Positions 8,736-16,389 are shown, counted from the first letter of the stretch. The stretch: DNA of 18,268 bases from CAYOFK01 sp964403185 (GCA_964403185.1 CAYOFK010000042.1:1-18268), one strand, 5' to 3'. A program made the numbers and translations. Notes: generated from the sequence alone by a model not told the origin.

Positions 8736-9006
8736 ATGACTGGAAATAAAACATATGATCTGGAAGAACGGACTTTTGAATTTGCACGTGAAGTGAGGTT
8801 GTTTGTGAAAACATTACCCTCGAACAACTGCAAATATTGAAGATGGCAAACAATTAATTAAATCATCTGGTTCAGTTGGGGCAAATTACCGGGAAGCAAA
8901 TGAAAAGCTAAGTAAAAAAGATTTTAATTTCCGGTTAAAGATAAGTAGGAAGGAAGCCATTGAATTAAAGAAGATCTTTTCCAGCATTATCGAAAAATCA
9001 AAGTAG
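8736..9006 (+). pseudogene. Broken four-helix-bundle protein (S23/IVP family, 23S rRNA intervening-sequence type)
   Basis: Reading from the ATG at 8736 gives MTGNKTYDLEERTFEFAREV and on to KTLP, then runs out of frame and stops. Shifting frame at the CCC run (8817-8819) restores PRTTANIEDGKQLIKSSGSV, GANYREANEKLSKKDFNFRL and KISRKEAIELKKIFSSIIEK, ending at the stop 9004-9006. These words (DLEERT.FA..VR.FVK.LP; SSGSVGANY.EA; KKDF.FR.KI..KEA) are the signature of the small four-helix-bundle family first known from intervening sequences in 23S rRNA genes and common as free-standing genes in Bacteroidota. The restored product is about 90 residues against the usual ~115-130. The jump from KISRKEA straight to the final helix (ELKKIFSSII) suggests an internal deletion of ~25-30 residues as well as the one-base insertion. 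It is not near an rRNA gene. Function of intact copies is unclear. Confidence 0.8.
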
Positions 9007-9010
9007 TTAC

Positions 9011-9077
9011 ACTTTTGGAATTTTGAATTTGTTAGTTGGAATTTATTTGAGTTTTGTAATTTGAAATTTGGAAATTG
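9011..9077. repeat. AT-rich right arm flanking the four-helix-bundle pseudogene
   Basis: A run of TTTGGAATTTTG / TTGGAATTT / TTGAAATTTGG words immediately after the pseudogene, imperfectly complementary to the left arm at 8665-8733. Such arms are often seen beside free-standing genes of this family. The rest of the gap to 9187 holds low-complexity sequence and a weak hairpin near 9129-9151, with no recognisable gene. Confidence 0.5.
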
Positions 9078-9187
9078 ACGTGTCCTCCCATAAATCAGGT
9101 TGCCCATAAGCTTAGTTGAAAAGCTGAAACCCTGACGCTGCGGTCAAGGGTCTGCGCTTCGCTTCGACCTGAAACTACCCCTCCCCC

Positions 9188-9415
9188 CTACACCTGATAT
9201 CCACAATCGGTGCAGAGACCATCCTGCCTGCGTTTACGGTGGCCGCGGAGTTCATCGTGCTTCGGACAGGTGATGCCCTTTTTCTTTAAATGAATGTTGC
9301 CACCCACAGAGGTGACCGGGAACCTGCCACCACGAATGATAAGCATGCGTATGCCCAATCCCATCAAACTGAGACTGACTATAATAACAGATAGTGATAA
9401 CAGGGTTAGAAACAT
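9188..9415 (-). CDS. Small membrane protein with Cys-rich (zinc-ribbon-like) tail
   Basis: 75 residues from the chosen ATG at 9415. The first ~28 residues form one hydrophobic helix (MFLTLLSLSVIIVSLSLMGL), followed by a basic region (GGRFPVTSVGGNIHLKKKGI) and a tail with C-P-K-H and C-T-D-C pairs that could bind a metal. RFP.T.VGGN..LKK.GI.C resembles a family of short membrane proteins I associate with Bacteroidota, but I know no function. The frame stays open upstream to 9523, but the extra 36 residues lack character and would cross the promoter-like box at 9432-9439, so the shorter start is preferred. It is divergent from the E1 gene. Confidence 0.6.
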   Translation of the reverse strand: MFLTLLSLSVIIVSLSLMGLGIRMLIIRGGRFPVTSVGGNIHLKKKGITCPKHDELRGHRKRRQDGLCTDCGYQV

Positions 9416-9431
9416 GATCCAACTTATGGGG

Positions 9432-9439
9432 CAAAAATA
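9432..9439 (-). promoter_or_regulatory. Bacteroidota -7 promoter box for the small membrane protein
   Basis: Read on the minus strand, TATTTTTG matches the TAnnTTTG consensus exactly and ends 16 bp before the ATG at 9415. No clear TTG -33 element is seen at 17-23 bp upstream, so the match is partial. Confidence 0.45.
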
Positions 9440-9563
9440 CGATAAGTTTTTGGCCCCGGAAAATATGCCGGTACTTTTGCCGGAAAACAAACAATCAATA
9501 GTTCCTGAAAATGGCGTTTGCATGATGCGCAGGATTCCTTTTCTAATTTAGAATAATTCTTGT

Positions 9564-9571
9564 TAACTTTG
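9564..9571 (+). promoter_or_regulatory. Bacteroidota -7 promoter box for the E1 gene
   Basis: TAACTTTG matches TAnnTTTG exactly, 24 bp before the ATG at 9596. A possible in-frame TTG start at 9560 overlaps this box, which argues for the ATG. The -33 region is only weakly T-rich (TTTTC near 9539-9543). Confidence 0.5.
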
Positions 9572-9595
9572 GCGTCCACAGAAAACTATTATATA

Positions 9596-12031
9596 ATGAA
9601 TGAAACTATCTCAGAACTGAAAAAAAACCTGTCGCTTGATGACTTTAAGAAGGAAGTGCTGGCCGATTACAAACTGGTGAAGATCAGCAGGAATATCAGC
9701 ACTGCAGGAAGACGTGAAGTGCTGACTGGAAAAGCAAAGTTTGGCATCTTTGGAGATGGAAAAGAGGTGGCCCAGGTTGCCCTGGCCAAGCAGTTTAAAA
9801 ATGGGGACTGGCGTTCGGGATATTACCGCGACCAGACCTGGATGATGGCTGCAGGTATTTTTACGGCGGAGGAATTCTTTCACCAGTTGTATGGCAACAG
9901 CGATGTCACACTGAATCCCGGTAACGGCGGCCGTTCCTTCAACAATCATTTTTCCACTCCAAATATCAATCCTGACGGGTCCTGGAGGAAGCTGACAAAA
10001 CAAAAAAACTCATCGGCAGACATTTCTCCAACTGCCGGGCAAATGCCACGCCTGCTGGGACTGGCTTATGCTTCCAAACTATTCAGGCAGAATAAGGACC
10101 TTCACAAATATAAAGACCTCTCCATTACCGGTAACGAAGTGGCCTTTGGCTCCATTGGTGATGCCAGTACCTCGGAAGGTCATTTCTGGGAAACCGTGAA
10201 TGCCGCAGGTGTATTGCAGGTGCCCATGGCTCTGTCCGTCTGGGATGACGGCTATGGCATTTCAGTTCCAAAAAAGTATCAGACCACCAAAGAAAATATT
10301 TCAGAATTGCTTTCAGGTTTTCAGGCTACGGCTGAAAAACCCGGGTTTTACATTTATACAGCCAAAGGCTGGGATTACCCGGAATTGTGCAAGGTGTATG
10401 AGGAAGGCATAAAAAAATGCCGCGAAGAACATGTTCCGGTGATCTTCCACATTCTGGAGGTCACCCAGCCACTGGGCCATTCCACATCGGGATCGCATGA
10501 ACGGTATAAATCTCCTGAGCGCCTCCAGTGGGAAGCGGACTTTGATCCCATTACCAAAATGCGGGAATGGATAATTGAATCGGCCATTGCCACCGCTGAA
10601 GAACTGGATGCCATTGAGGAAGAGGCACAGCAGGAATCCAGGCTCGCGAGGAAAAACGGATGGAAAGCCTTCCAGGACCCTATTAAGGTGGAACGGGACG
10701 CCCTTGTGAAGATCATTGATAACCGTTCCTGTGTATGCAAACGTGAGCACAGGGATAAAGTCGGTGAAATCACAAACGACCTGAAAAAGGTGATCCACCC
10801 CATCCGTAAAGATGTGGTCAGTTCTGCCAGGAAGATATTGAGAAGCGTTTGCAGCGATTGCAATATACGCAGCCAGTTGCAGGACGACCTTTCAGTGTGG
10901 CTGATGCGCAATAAGGAAGACAACCGGCAGCGGTATAATTCATCTGTGTATAACGAGACAGAAAATTCGGCGCTGAATATTGAAGGTGTTGCGCCGGTCT
11001 ATAAAGATGATTCTGAGGAGGTTCCCGGACGTCAGGTATTACGGGAAAATTTCGACTATATATTCGGGCACAATCCATTGGTGGTCACCTTTGGTGAAGA
11101 TGTCGGTCGTATTGGAGGTGTGAATCAAAGCCTTGAAGGCCTTCAGAAGAAATATGGCGAGCTGCGTATCACCGATACAGGGATCAGGGAGACCACCATC
11201 CTCGGTCAGGGGATCGGACTGGCGCTGAGGGGCATGAAACCCATTGCTGAAATCCAGTATTTCGATTACCTTTTGTATGCCTTGCAAACCATGAGTGACG
11301 ACCTGGCATGTACAACTTACCGCACCCGTGGAAACATGGTTGCACCGGTGATTGTGCGGACACGTGGCCACCGTCTGGAAGGGATCTGGCATTCAGGTTC
11401 CCCGCTGAGTATGGTGATCAATTCCATACGGGGCATCTTTGTGTGCGTGCCCAGGAACATGACCCAGGCGGCCGGTTTTTATAATACCCTGGTTGGGACC
11501 AATGATGCGGCCCTGGTGATCGAACCGCTGAATGGTTACCGGTTGAAAGAGAAATTGCCGGAAAATACCGGCGAATACAAAACTCCTCTGGGCATACCGG
11601 AGATCCTGAATGAAGGAACCGACCTGACACTGGTGACCTATGGCTCTTGTGTGCGCATTGCTCAGGACGCCGTGGAGCAATTGAGAGAATTCAATATTGC
11701 GGTGGAACTCATAGATGTACAAACACTGTTGCCATTTGACAGGAACCAATCTATTCTGGAATCTATTAAGAAAACAAATAAAGTTTTGTTTTTTGATGAG
11801 GATGTGCCGGGTGGGGCCACAGCCTACATGATGCAGAAGGTGGTGGAAGAGCAAAAAGCCTTTTATCACCTGGATGGCGAACCGCGGACCCTTTCGGCTC
11901 ATGAACACCGTCCTGCGTATTCTACCGATGGGGATTATTTCTCCAACCCCAGTGCCGAGGATGTGTTTGATCTGGTGTACGACATGATGCATGAAAGCGA
12001 TCCGCAGAAATATCCGGATATTCTGGGCTAG
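9596..12031 (+). CDS. 2-oxoacid dehydrogenase E1 component, alpha and beta subunits fused
   Basis: 811 residues. Thiamine-diphosphate-dependent E1 decarboxylates a 2-oxoacid (pyruvate or a branched-chain 2-oxoacid; the substrate cannot be told from sequence) and passes the acyl group to lipoyl-E2. The first ~380 residues are the alpha part: the ThDP/Mg motif is GDASTSEGHFWETVNAAG (GDAST at 188-192) ending in WDDGYGIS (216-223), where classical E1-alpha has GDG... and NN.Y.IS. A charged, Cys-containing linker (about 380-470) joins the beta part, with FGEDVGRIGGVNQ, DTGIRETTILGQGIGLALRG, RTRGHRLEGIWHSGSP and a transketolase C-terminal domain (LTLVTYGSCVRIA...VELIDVQTLLPFD). Fused E1 of this size is usual in Bacteroidota. 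No E2, E3 or lipoate gene lies next to it. The start follows the promoter-like box at 9564-9571. Confidence 0.9.
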   Translation: MNETISELKKNLSLDDFKKEVLADYKLVKISRNISTAGRREVLTGKAKFGIFGDGKEVAQVALAKQFKNGDWRSGYYRDQTWMMAAGIFTAEEFFHQLYGNSDVTLNPGNGGRSFNNHFSTPNINPDGSWRKLTKQKNSSADISPTAGQMPRLLGLAYASKLFRQNKDLHKYKDLSITGNEVAFGSIGDASTSEGHFWETVNAAGVLQVPMALSVWDDGYGISVPKKYQTTKENISELLSGFQATAEKPGFYIYTAKGWDYPELCKVYEEGIKKCREEHVPVIFHILEVTQPLGHSTSGSHERYKSPERLQWEADFDPITKMREWIIESAIATAEELDAIEEEAQQESRLARKNGWKAFQDPIKVERDALVKIIDNRSCVCKREHRDKVGEITNDLKKVIHPIRKDVVSSARKILRSVCSDCNIRSQLQDDLSVWLMRNKEDNRQRYNSSVYNETENSALNIEGVAPVYKDDSEEVPGRQVLRENFDYIFGHNPLVVTFGEDVGRIGGVNQSLEGLQKKYGELRITDTGIRETTILGQGIGLALRGMKPIAEIQYFDYLLYALQTMSDDLACTTYRTRGNMVAPVIVRTRGHRLEGIWHSGSPLSMVINSIRGIFVCVPRNMTQAAGFYNTLVGTNDAALVIEPLNGYRLKEKLPENTGEYKTPLGIPEILNEGTDLTLVTYGSCVRIAQDAVEQLREFNIAVELIDVQTLLPFDRNQSILESIKKTNKVLFFDEDVPGGATAYMMQKVVEEQKAFYHLDGEPRTLSAHEHRPAYSTDGDYFSNPSAEDVFDLVYDMMHESDPQKYPDILG

Positions 12032-12035
12032 TATA

Positions 12036-12135
12036 TTCCGCCCCGATGGGGCTGGATACGGCCGGCAACCAAACTCAAATTCAATCCTTTGCAGTAGTGG
12101 AGTAAAACAACCGCGAAGTGGTTGCATGTGAATAA
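12036..12135 (-). repeat. Composite repeat, module A (left copy)
   Basis: 100 bp that reappear inverted at 18132-18231 with about 5 mismatches. It contains short hairpins: CCCCGATGGGG near the outer end and AACCGCGAAGTGGTT further in. It begins 4 bp after the E1 stop codon. Structured, multi-copy and placed between convergent genes, it resembles a REP/BIME-type intergenic element. With modules below it fills the gap 12032-12407, which holds no gene. Confidence 0.8.
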
Positions 12136-12267
12136 GGGGCTGTATCAAAAGTCAGATTCCATATCATTCCTGCGAAAGCAGGAATCCATAAGAGCCTGAT
12201 TTTCACATTACAAAGATTCCGTATCAAGTACGGAATGATGCCATTAGGTTGCTTTTGAGACAGCCCC
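12136..12267. mobile_element. 132-bp MITE-like element with terminal inverted repeats
   Basis: Ends GGGGCTGTATCAAAAG (12136-12151) and CTTTTGAGACAGCCCC (12252-12267) are inverted repeats matching at 15 of 16 positions. Inside are two perfect-stem hairpins, ATTCCTGC-GAAA-GCAGGAAT (12166-12185) and ATTCCGTA-TCAAG-TACGGAAT (12216-12236). It encodes nothing. It occupies the place where the other copy of the composite repeat has a 20-bp palindrome. No target-site duplication is visible (flanks AATAA and GTCCG). The termini resemble those of insertion sequences, but I cannot assign the family. Confidence 0.7.
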
Positions 12268-12360
12268 GTCCGGGCCTTGCAACAAGCAGGTTTTGGCGGG
12301 GATTTTGCCCGGTGCCGGGATGGTGGGATGGATTGCAAAATCTGTGACAAAACCGGAAGG
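12268..12360 (+). repeat. Composite repeat, module B (left copy)
   Basis: 93 bp repeated inverted at 18019-18111 with about 5 mismatches. It is itself a long imperfect hairpin: GGTTTTGGCGGGGATTTTGC near one end pairs with GCAAAATCTGTGACAAAACC near the other, with mispairing only in the central six bases of each arm. It could act as a bidirectional terminator or mRNA-stabilising structure between the E1 gene and nhaC; that role is inferred. Confidence 0.8.
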
Positions 12361-12391
12361 GACCTGGGGCATGGTCCTCTCAGCTATCATC

Positions 12392-12423
12392 CCTTCGCCC
12401 CGTCGCCTTATCGCCCCCTCGCC
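12392..12423 (-). repeat. 16-bp-period GGCGA array at the 3' end of nhaC
   Basis: On the minus strand two 16-bp units, GGCGAGGGGGCGATAA and GGCGACGGGGCGAAGG, follow the pattern GGCGAnnGGGCGAnnn. The same pattern occurs next to the other repeat copy at 17962-18009. The TAA in the first unit is the nhaC stop codon. Confidence 0.7.
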
Positions 12424-13871
12424 TCTGCGCTCTCCGCTCCATACCTCCTGATCTTAATATTGAATACTGCCATAAAAATGCTCATAAAAGGACTGATGAT
12501 GCAGAAAAATGCAAAAGGGGCGTAAGTAAAAGTGGGCACACCAAGGACCCCGGCCTGTGTGGCCCCGCAAGTATTCCAGGGGATCAATACGGAAGTGACC
12601 GTACCGGAATCTTCCAGGGCCCGGCTGAGTACTTCGGGCTTGAGATTCTGGTCTTTGTAAGCCTTGGCATACATGCGGCCGGGTACAACTATGGAGATGT
12701 ACTGATCGGAAGCGGTGACATTAAAGAACAGGCAGGTGCCAACCGTGGATGCCACCAAAGCGCCGGTGGATTTTACGTACTTGATGACCGTGCCGGTGAT
12801 CCGCAGAAGGAAACCTGAGGATTCCATGATACCCCCAAAAACCATGGCTGCAATGATCAGCCAGATGGTGTTCAGCATCCCGGCCATTCCGCCGGTGGAT
12901 AACAGTTCATTGACCGAGGCATTGCTGGTTTCAACACTTACCGGTCCGTACATGGATTTCATTACCGTAACGTAAGATGCTTTGATATAACTTCCGGAAA
13001 CCTCTGAAACCGATCTTATAACCTCGGGCTGGAAGATCACCGCAAAGATCCCGCCCATCAATGCTCCGGCGAGCAGTGCGGGTACCGGGGATACTTTTTT
13101 TACGATGATGTAGATGAGAAAAACAGGAACAAGCAACAGGATGGGATGGATGTTGAAAGATTGGTCCAGAACCGCCAGTACTTCCTCAATATTGGATCCG
13201 TCATTGTCCGGAGAGAGTGTAAAACCCATGATCAGGAATATCACCAGGGTAATGATTATGGACGGGCCGGTGGTGTACACCATATACCGGATGTGTGTAA
13301 ACAGGTCGGTACCGGCCATGGCCGGAGCCAGATTAGTGGTGTCCGACATGGGCGACATCTTGTCTCCGAAGTAGGCTCCTGAAATGATGGCCCCGGCCAC
13401 AATGCCCTCATTCAGTCCCAGCGCCCGCCCGATACCAAGCAAGGCAATTCCAATAGTGGCCACGGTTGACCAGGAGCTGCCTGTGGCCAGGGAGACCAGG
13501 GCGCAGATGACCACCGATGCAAACAAAAAGATCTTTGGATTCAGTATCTTGAGGCCATAATAAACCAGTGTGGGAACCACTCCGCTGATCATCCAGGTGC
13601 CCGCCAGGGATCCGATCAGGAACAGGATGAGCATAGCCGGCATGGCCGAACCGATGCTTTTCACCACTCCGTCACGCAGCGTTTTCCATTTCATCCCGTT
13701 TATGCCGGCAATGATGGCAGCAACTCCTGAAGCAAGTATCAGGGCCATCTGGTTCGATCCTGCAAGTGTGTCATCCCCGAACAGTTTCACATTGAAGGAT
13801 AAAAGCAAGATCAGGAACAGCAACGGTATGAATGACTGAAATAATGTGGGTGTCTTGGTTCCGTTTTTCAT
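12408..13871 (-). CDS. nhaC: Na+/H+ antiporter, NhaC family
   Basis: 487 residues with about 11-12 hydrophobic helices. NhaC exchangers swap cytoplasmic Na+ (or a dicarboxylate/amine in some relatives) for protons across the inner membrane. Family features are LATGSSWSTVATIGIALLGIG, the loop ISGAYFGDKMSPMSDTTNLA, GTDLFTHIRYMVYTTGPS and, in the C-terminal half, FFNVTASDQYISIVVPGRM and NTCGATQAGVLGVPTFTYAPF. It lies 73 bp after wzc on the same strand, so it may be co-transcribed, although the roles differ; I see no clear promoter in that gap. Its last ten residues (GAESAEARGR, encoded 12411-12440) and stop codon lie largely in repeat-derived sequence, so the native C-terminus may have been replaced. 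Exact substrate is inferred. Confidence 0.92.
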   Translation of the reverse strand: MKNGTKTPTLFQSFIPLLFLILLLSFNVKLFGDDTLAGSNQMALILASGVAAIIAGINGMKWKTLRDGVVKSIGSAMPAMLILFLIGSLAGTWMISGVVPTLVYYGLKILNPKIFLFASVVICALVSLATGSSWSTVATIGIALLGIGRALGLNEGIVAGAIISGAYFGDKMSPMSDTTNLAPAMAGTDLFTHIRYMVYTTGPSIIITLVIFLIMGFTLSPDNDGSNIEEVLAVLDQSFNIHPILLLVPVFLIYIIVKKVSPVPALLAGALMGGIFAVIFQPEVIRSVSEVSGSYIKASYVTVMKSMYGPVSVETSNASVNELLSTGGMAGMLNTIWLIIAAMVFGGIMESSGFLLRITGTVIKYVKSTGALVASTVGTCLFFNVTASDQYISIVVPGRMYAKAYKDQNLKPEVLSRALEDSGTVTSVLIPWNTCGATQAGVLGVPTFTYAPFAFFCIISPFMSIFMAVFNIKIRRYGAESAEARGR

Positions 13872-13944
13872 AAATTTCCTGACAGTTAATATGCGTCTTT
13901 GCTTGCCTTGCTTTTGTCCGGGAATTGCAGGAAGGATGGGGAGA

Positions 13945-16386
13945 TCAGCTTTTTTTGCCCTGCAGTTTTTGGAATAGTTTTTTAAATGGATTCACGGCTT
14001 CACCCTCCTCCCCGTAGTACCCATGGTAGTGGCCGTAGCCATAACCGTAGCCGTAGCCGTAGCCGTAACCGTAACCATAACCGTAGCCATAACCGTAATA
14101 CCCCTTGAGTTTGATGTCATTGATGAGGATCCCGATGCGTTTCAGTTTTATTTTGGTGTACAGGTCGTCAATCAGTTGAACAACGTTCTTGCTTGAGTAG
14201 TTCTGGCGGACCACTAGAATATTGGCGTCAGCCAGGTGTGCCAGCAAAATGGGATCGGTAACAATGGCCACCGGAGGCGTGTCCAGGACAATATAGTCGA
14301 ATTCTTTTCGGGCCTGTTCAATAAAAAGCTTCATCTGGCCGGTCTCAATCAGCTCTGCCGGATTGGGGGGCACCGGACCTGATGGTGCAACGAAAAGGTT
14401 TTTAATTTCGCTTGGGACCACGATCTCTTCAAAACTGTTTTTATTGATCAGGAAGGTGCTGATACCCTGCTCATTATTGATATTCAGGTCTTTATGTATC
14501 TTTGGTTTGCGCAGGTCCAGGCCAACAAGAAGGGTTTTATTGCCGGACATGGCAAAGATGGCGGCAATGTTCATGGCACAAAAGGTCTTCCCTTCACCCG
14601 AGATGGTGGAAGAAACCAAAACCACCTTCACATCTTCCTTGGCCGATAAATACTGTATATTGGTCCGCAGGCTCCTGAAGGATTCCGCAATACTGGACTT
14701 GGGGTTTGAAAAGACCGGGATCTCACTCTCGGCATGGTTGTGCCCGATCCCGCCCAGGATGGGGGTTTTGGTCTGGTCCTCAATGTCTTTTTTATCCAGG
14801 ATCTTATTGTTGAAAAAATCCAGAAGAAGGATAATAACAATGGGCATCATCAGACCAACCACCAGGGCAACCATGTAATTGAGTGAGTTCTTTGGGCTTA
14901 CCTTTACTGCATTATCCGCACGGGCATCATCCAGGCCCCTGTTGTCGGGAATATTGGATGCCTGGGCAATTCCGGCCTCGGCGCGCTTCTGCAACAGATA
15001 ATTAAAGATATCATTTCTGACATTGAATATCCGCTGAAACCTGATCAGTTGTTGCTCCGTAACGGGCAGGCTTCGAAGCTGGCTTTCCGTTTCCTCAATC
15101 TTATTTTCAATCTCCCTCAATGTGATGTTTGTGGAATAGATCAGGCTGGTTACATTTTCAATAAGTTCTTCCATGGCCGCATTGATCTGTGTGTTGATCA
15201 GTTCCAGGGAAATATTGCTTTCAGTGACGGTGAATTGCAGTTGCGTTTTGTCGGTGTTGAGCTGGGACAGCCGGCCTAAGGTTCCGGTGAGCACCGGATC
15301 TGAGATCCCCATGATGGAAGGCGCCACCACATCTGTAAAACTGCTTTTGCTCTTGACATAATCCAACAGGTAATTATAATACTTGAGGCTGATGTCGAGA
15401 CTGGTTTTATCGGCCTGGTAGTTCCCCAGTACTTCAAAGATGGCCTTTCCTTCATTGCTGATATCCAGGACCTGTTCATTGGTCCGGAATTCGGCCAGTT
15501 GTTCAGCGGCCAGACTCAGGTCAAGCCTGAGACTGTCCAGTTGTTCATCGATGAAATTGATGGTATTTTTGGCAGTTTCGTTCTTTCTTTCCAGTCCTGA
15601 ATTGATGTAAACATCTCCCAGCATATTCAGATAATCGGCCTGCTGCTGGGCCACAAAGCCCTGGGTGGAGAGGATCAGGATGGACCCTTTTTTATCATTC
15701 ACCGTAATGGCCAGCTTATTCTTGTACAGGTTGGTCAGGTTGTTCAGGTCATTGATGATGAAGTAATACTTATTCGAGGCTTTTTCCCTGGGCGTAAACT
15801 TTTCAGGATCCCTGAGGTCCAGTTTAAACCGGAATGATTCATTTTCGAACCATTCCCCGAACTTCATTTCCCTGTGGATGTCCATTTCCTCGTCGATATC
15901 CAGCGTGAAAGCGGATTTGGAGAGCAGTGTGACATAAACCGGATACCCGCGCCGTTGCACGTGTCCCGTATCCCTGGTCACCACAAAGGGGGAACGGTTG
16001 TAGAGTTTGGATTCCTTAAAGCCGCGACGGCCCACATTGATATAGGTGATCTCAAAATCGGGCAGGCTGTCCAGGGTCTCCCGGGCCATTTTATAGGATT
16101 GCAGAATGCCGATCTCGTTCTGCACATTTTTCCGGCTGCGGAACATTTCCATACCCTCGATCATTTGCTCGGCCCCTGACAGGCCCTTGCCTTTTTCATC
16201 GTCCCTGACGATGATGGTGGAGGTGACGCTGTAGATGGGTTCGGAATAGCGGTTTACCAGGTAAGCCACGGTGATGGTTGCAAACAGGGAGATGGCAAAC
16301 CAGTACCAGTTTCCCAGTATCCGCATCAGGAATTTTTTTATGTCGATGTTTTCTTCCTGGAAGTATATATTTTCAGTAGGTTCCAT
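13945..16386 (-). CDS. Wzc-type polysaccharide co-polymerase and tyrosine autokinase (BY-kinase)
   Basis: 813 residues. These proteins sit in the inner membrane, contact the Wza channel and control polysaccharide chain length/export through cycles of tyrosine phosphorylation. Order: short cytoplasmic N-terminus, helix 1 (about 28-46), Wzz domain, long coiled-coil periplasmic region (about 260-500), helix 2 (about 505-525), then the kinase. Kinase motifs: Walker A VSSTISGEGKT (Lys600), Walker A' LLVGLDLRKPK (Asp624) and Walker B YIVLDTPP (Asp702). The tail (763-792) is an unusual run of Gly-Tyr repeats with 15 tyrosines, presumably the autophosphorylation cluster, followed by a basic end (FKKLFQKLQGKKS). 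It starts 3 bp after the stop of the Wza-like gene, so they are one operon. No glycosyltransferases are nearby. Confidence 0.93.
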   Translation of the reverse strand: MEPTENIYFQEENIDIKKFLMRILGNWYWFAISLFATITVAYLVNRYSEPIYSVTSTIIVRDDEKGKGLSGAEQMIEGMEMFRSRKNVQNEIGILQSYKMARETLDSLPDFEITYINVGRRGFKESKLYNRSPFVVTRDTGHVQRRGYPVYVTLLSKSAFTLDIDEEMDIHREMKFGEWFENESFRFKLDLRDPEKFTPREKASNKYYFIINDLNNLTNLYKNKLAITVNDKKGSILILSTQGFVAQQQADYLNMLGDVYINSGLERKNETAKNTINFIDEQLDSLRLDLSLAAEQLAEFRTNEQVLDISNEGKAIFEVLGNYQADKTSLDISLKYYNYLLDYVKSKSSFTDVVAPSIMGISDPVLTGTLGRLSQLNTDKTQLQFTVTESNISLELINTQINAAMEELIENVTSLIYSTNITLREIENKIEETESQLRSLPVTEQQLIRFQRIFNVRNDIFNYLLQKRAEAGIAQASNIPDNRGLDDARADNAVKVSPKNSLNYMVALVVGLMMPIVIILLLDFFNNKILDKKDIEDQTKTPILGGIGHNHAESEIPVFSNPKSSIAESFRSLRTNIQYLSAKEDVKVVLVSSTISGEGKTFCAMNIAAIFAMSGNKTLLVGLDLRKPKIHKDLNINNEQGISTFLINKNSFEEIVVPSEIKNLFVAPSGPVPPNPAELIETGQMKLFIEQARKEFDYIVLDTPPVAIVTDPILLAHLADANILVVRQNYSSKNVVQLIDDLYTKIKLKRIGILINDIKLKGYYGYGYGYGYGYGYGYGYGYGYGHYHGYYGEEGEAVNPFKKLFQKLQGKKS
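14011..14100 (-). repeat. Hexanucleotide repeat encoding the Gly-Tyr tail of the BY-kinase
   Basis: On the minus strand, repeats of GGYTAY (GGCTAC, GGTTAT, GGTTAC, GGCTAT-like) encode ten consecutive Gly-Tyr pairs with flanking Tyr and His residues. Synonymous variation between units shows that it is not a perfect microsatellite, but the 6-bp period could still expand or contract in frame. Confidence 0.85.
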
Positions 16387-16389
16387 GCA

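Noticed and set aside
9129..9151. ACCCTGAC...GTCAAGGGT hairpin as a terminator
   Set aside because: The stem has a bulge, no T-run follows, and it is far from either neighbouring gene end.
9560..9595. TTG start giving the E1 protein 12 extra N-terminal residues
   Set aside because: The TTG overlaps the TAACTTTG promoter box and the added residues are not family-like; the ATG at 9596 is the natural start.
11393..12148. 251-codon open frame opposite the end of the E1 gene
   Set aside because: Antisense to the conserved transketolase domain and running into the intergenic repeat; composition is that of a shadow frame.
12032..12407. CRISPR-like or tRNA content in the repeat-rich gap
   Set aside because: The repeats are two inverted composite copies without regular direct repeats and spacers, and no cloverleaf with an acceptor stem and CCA-proximal arm could be formed.
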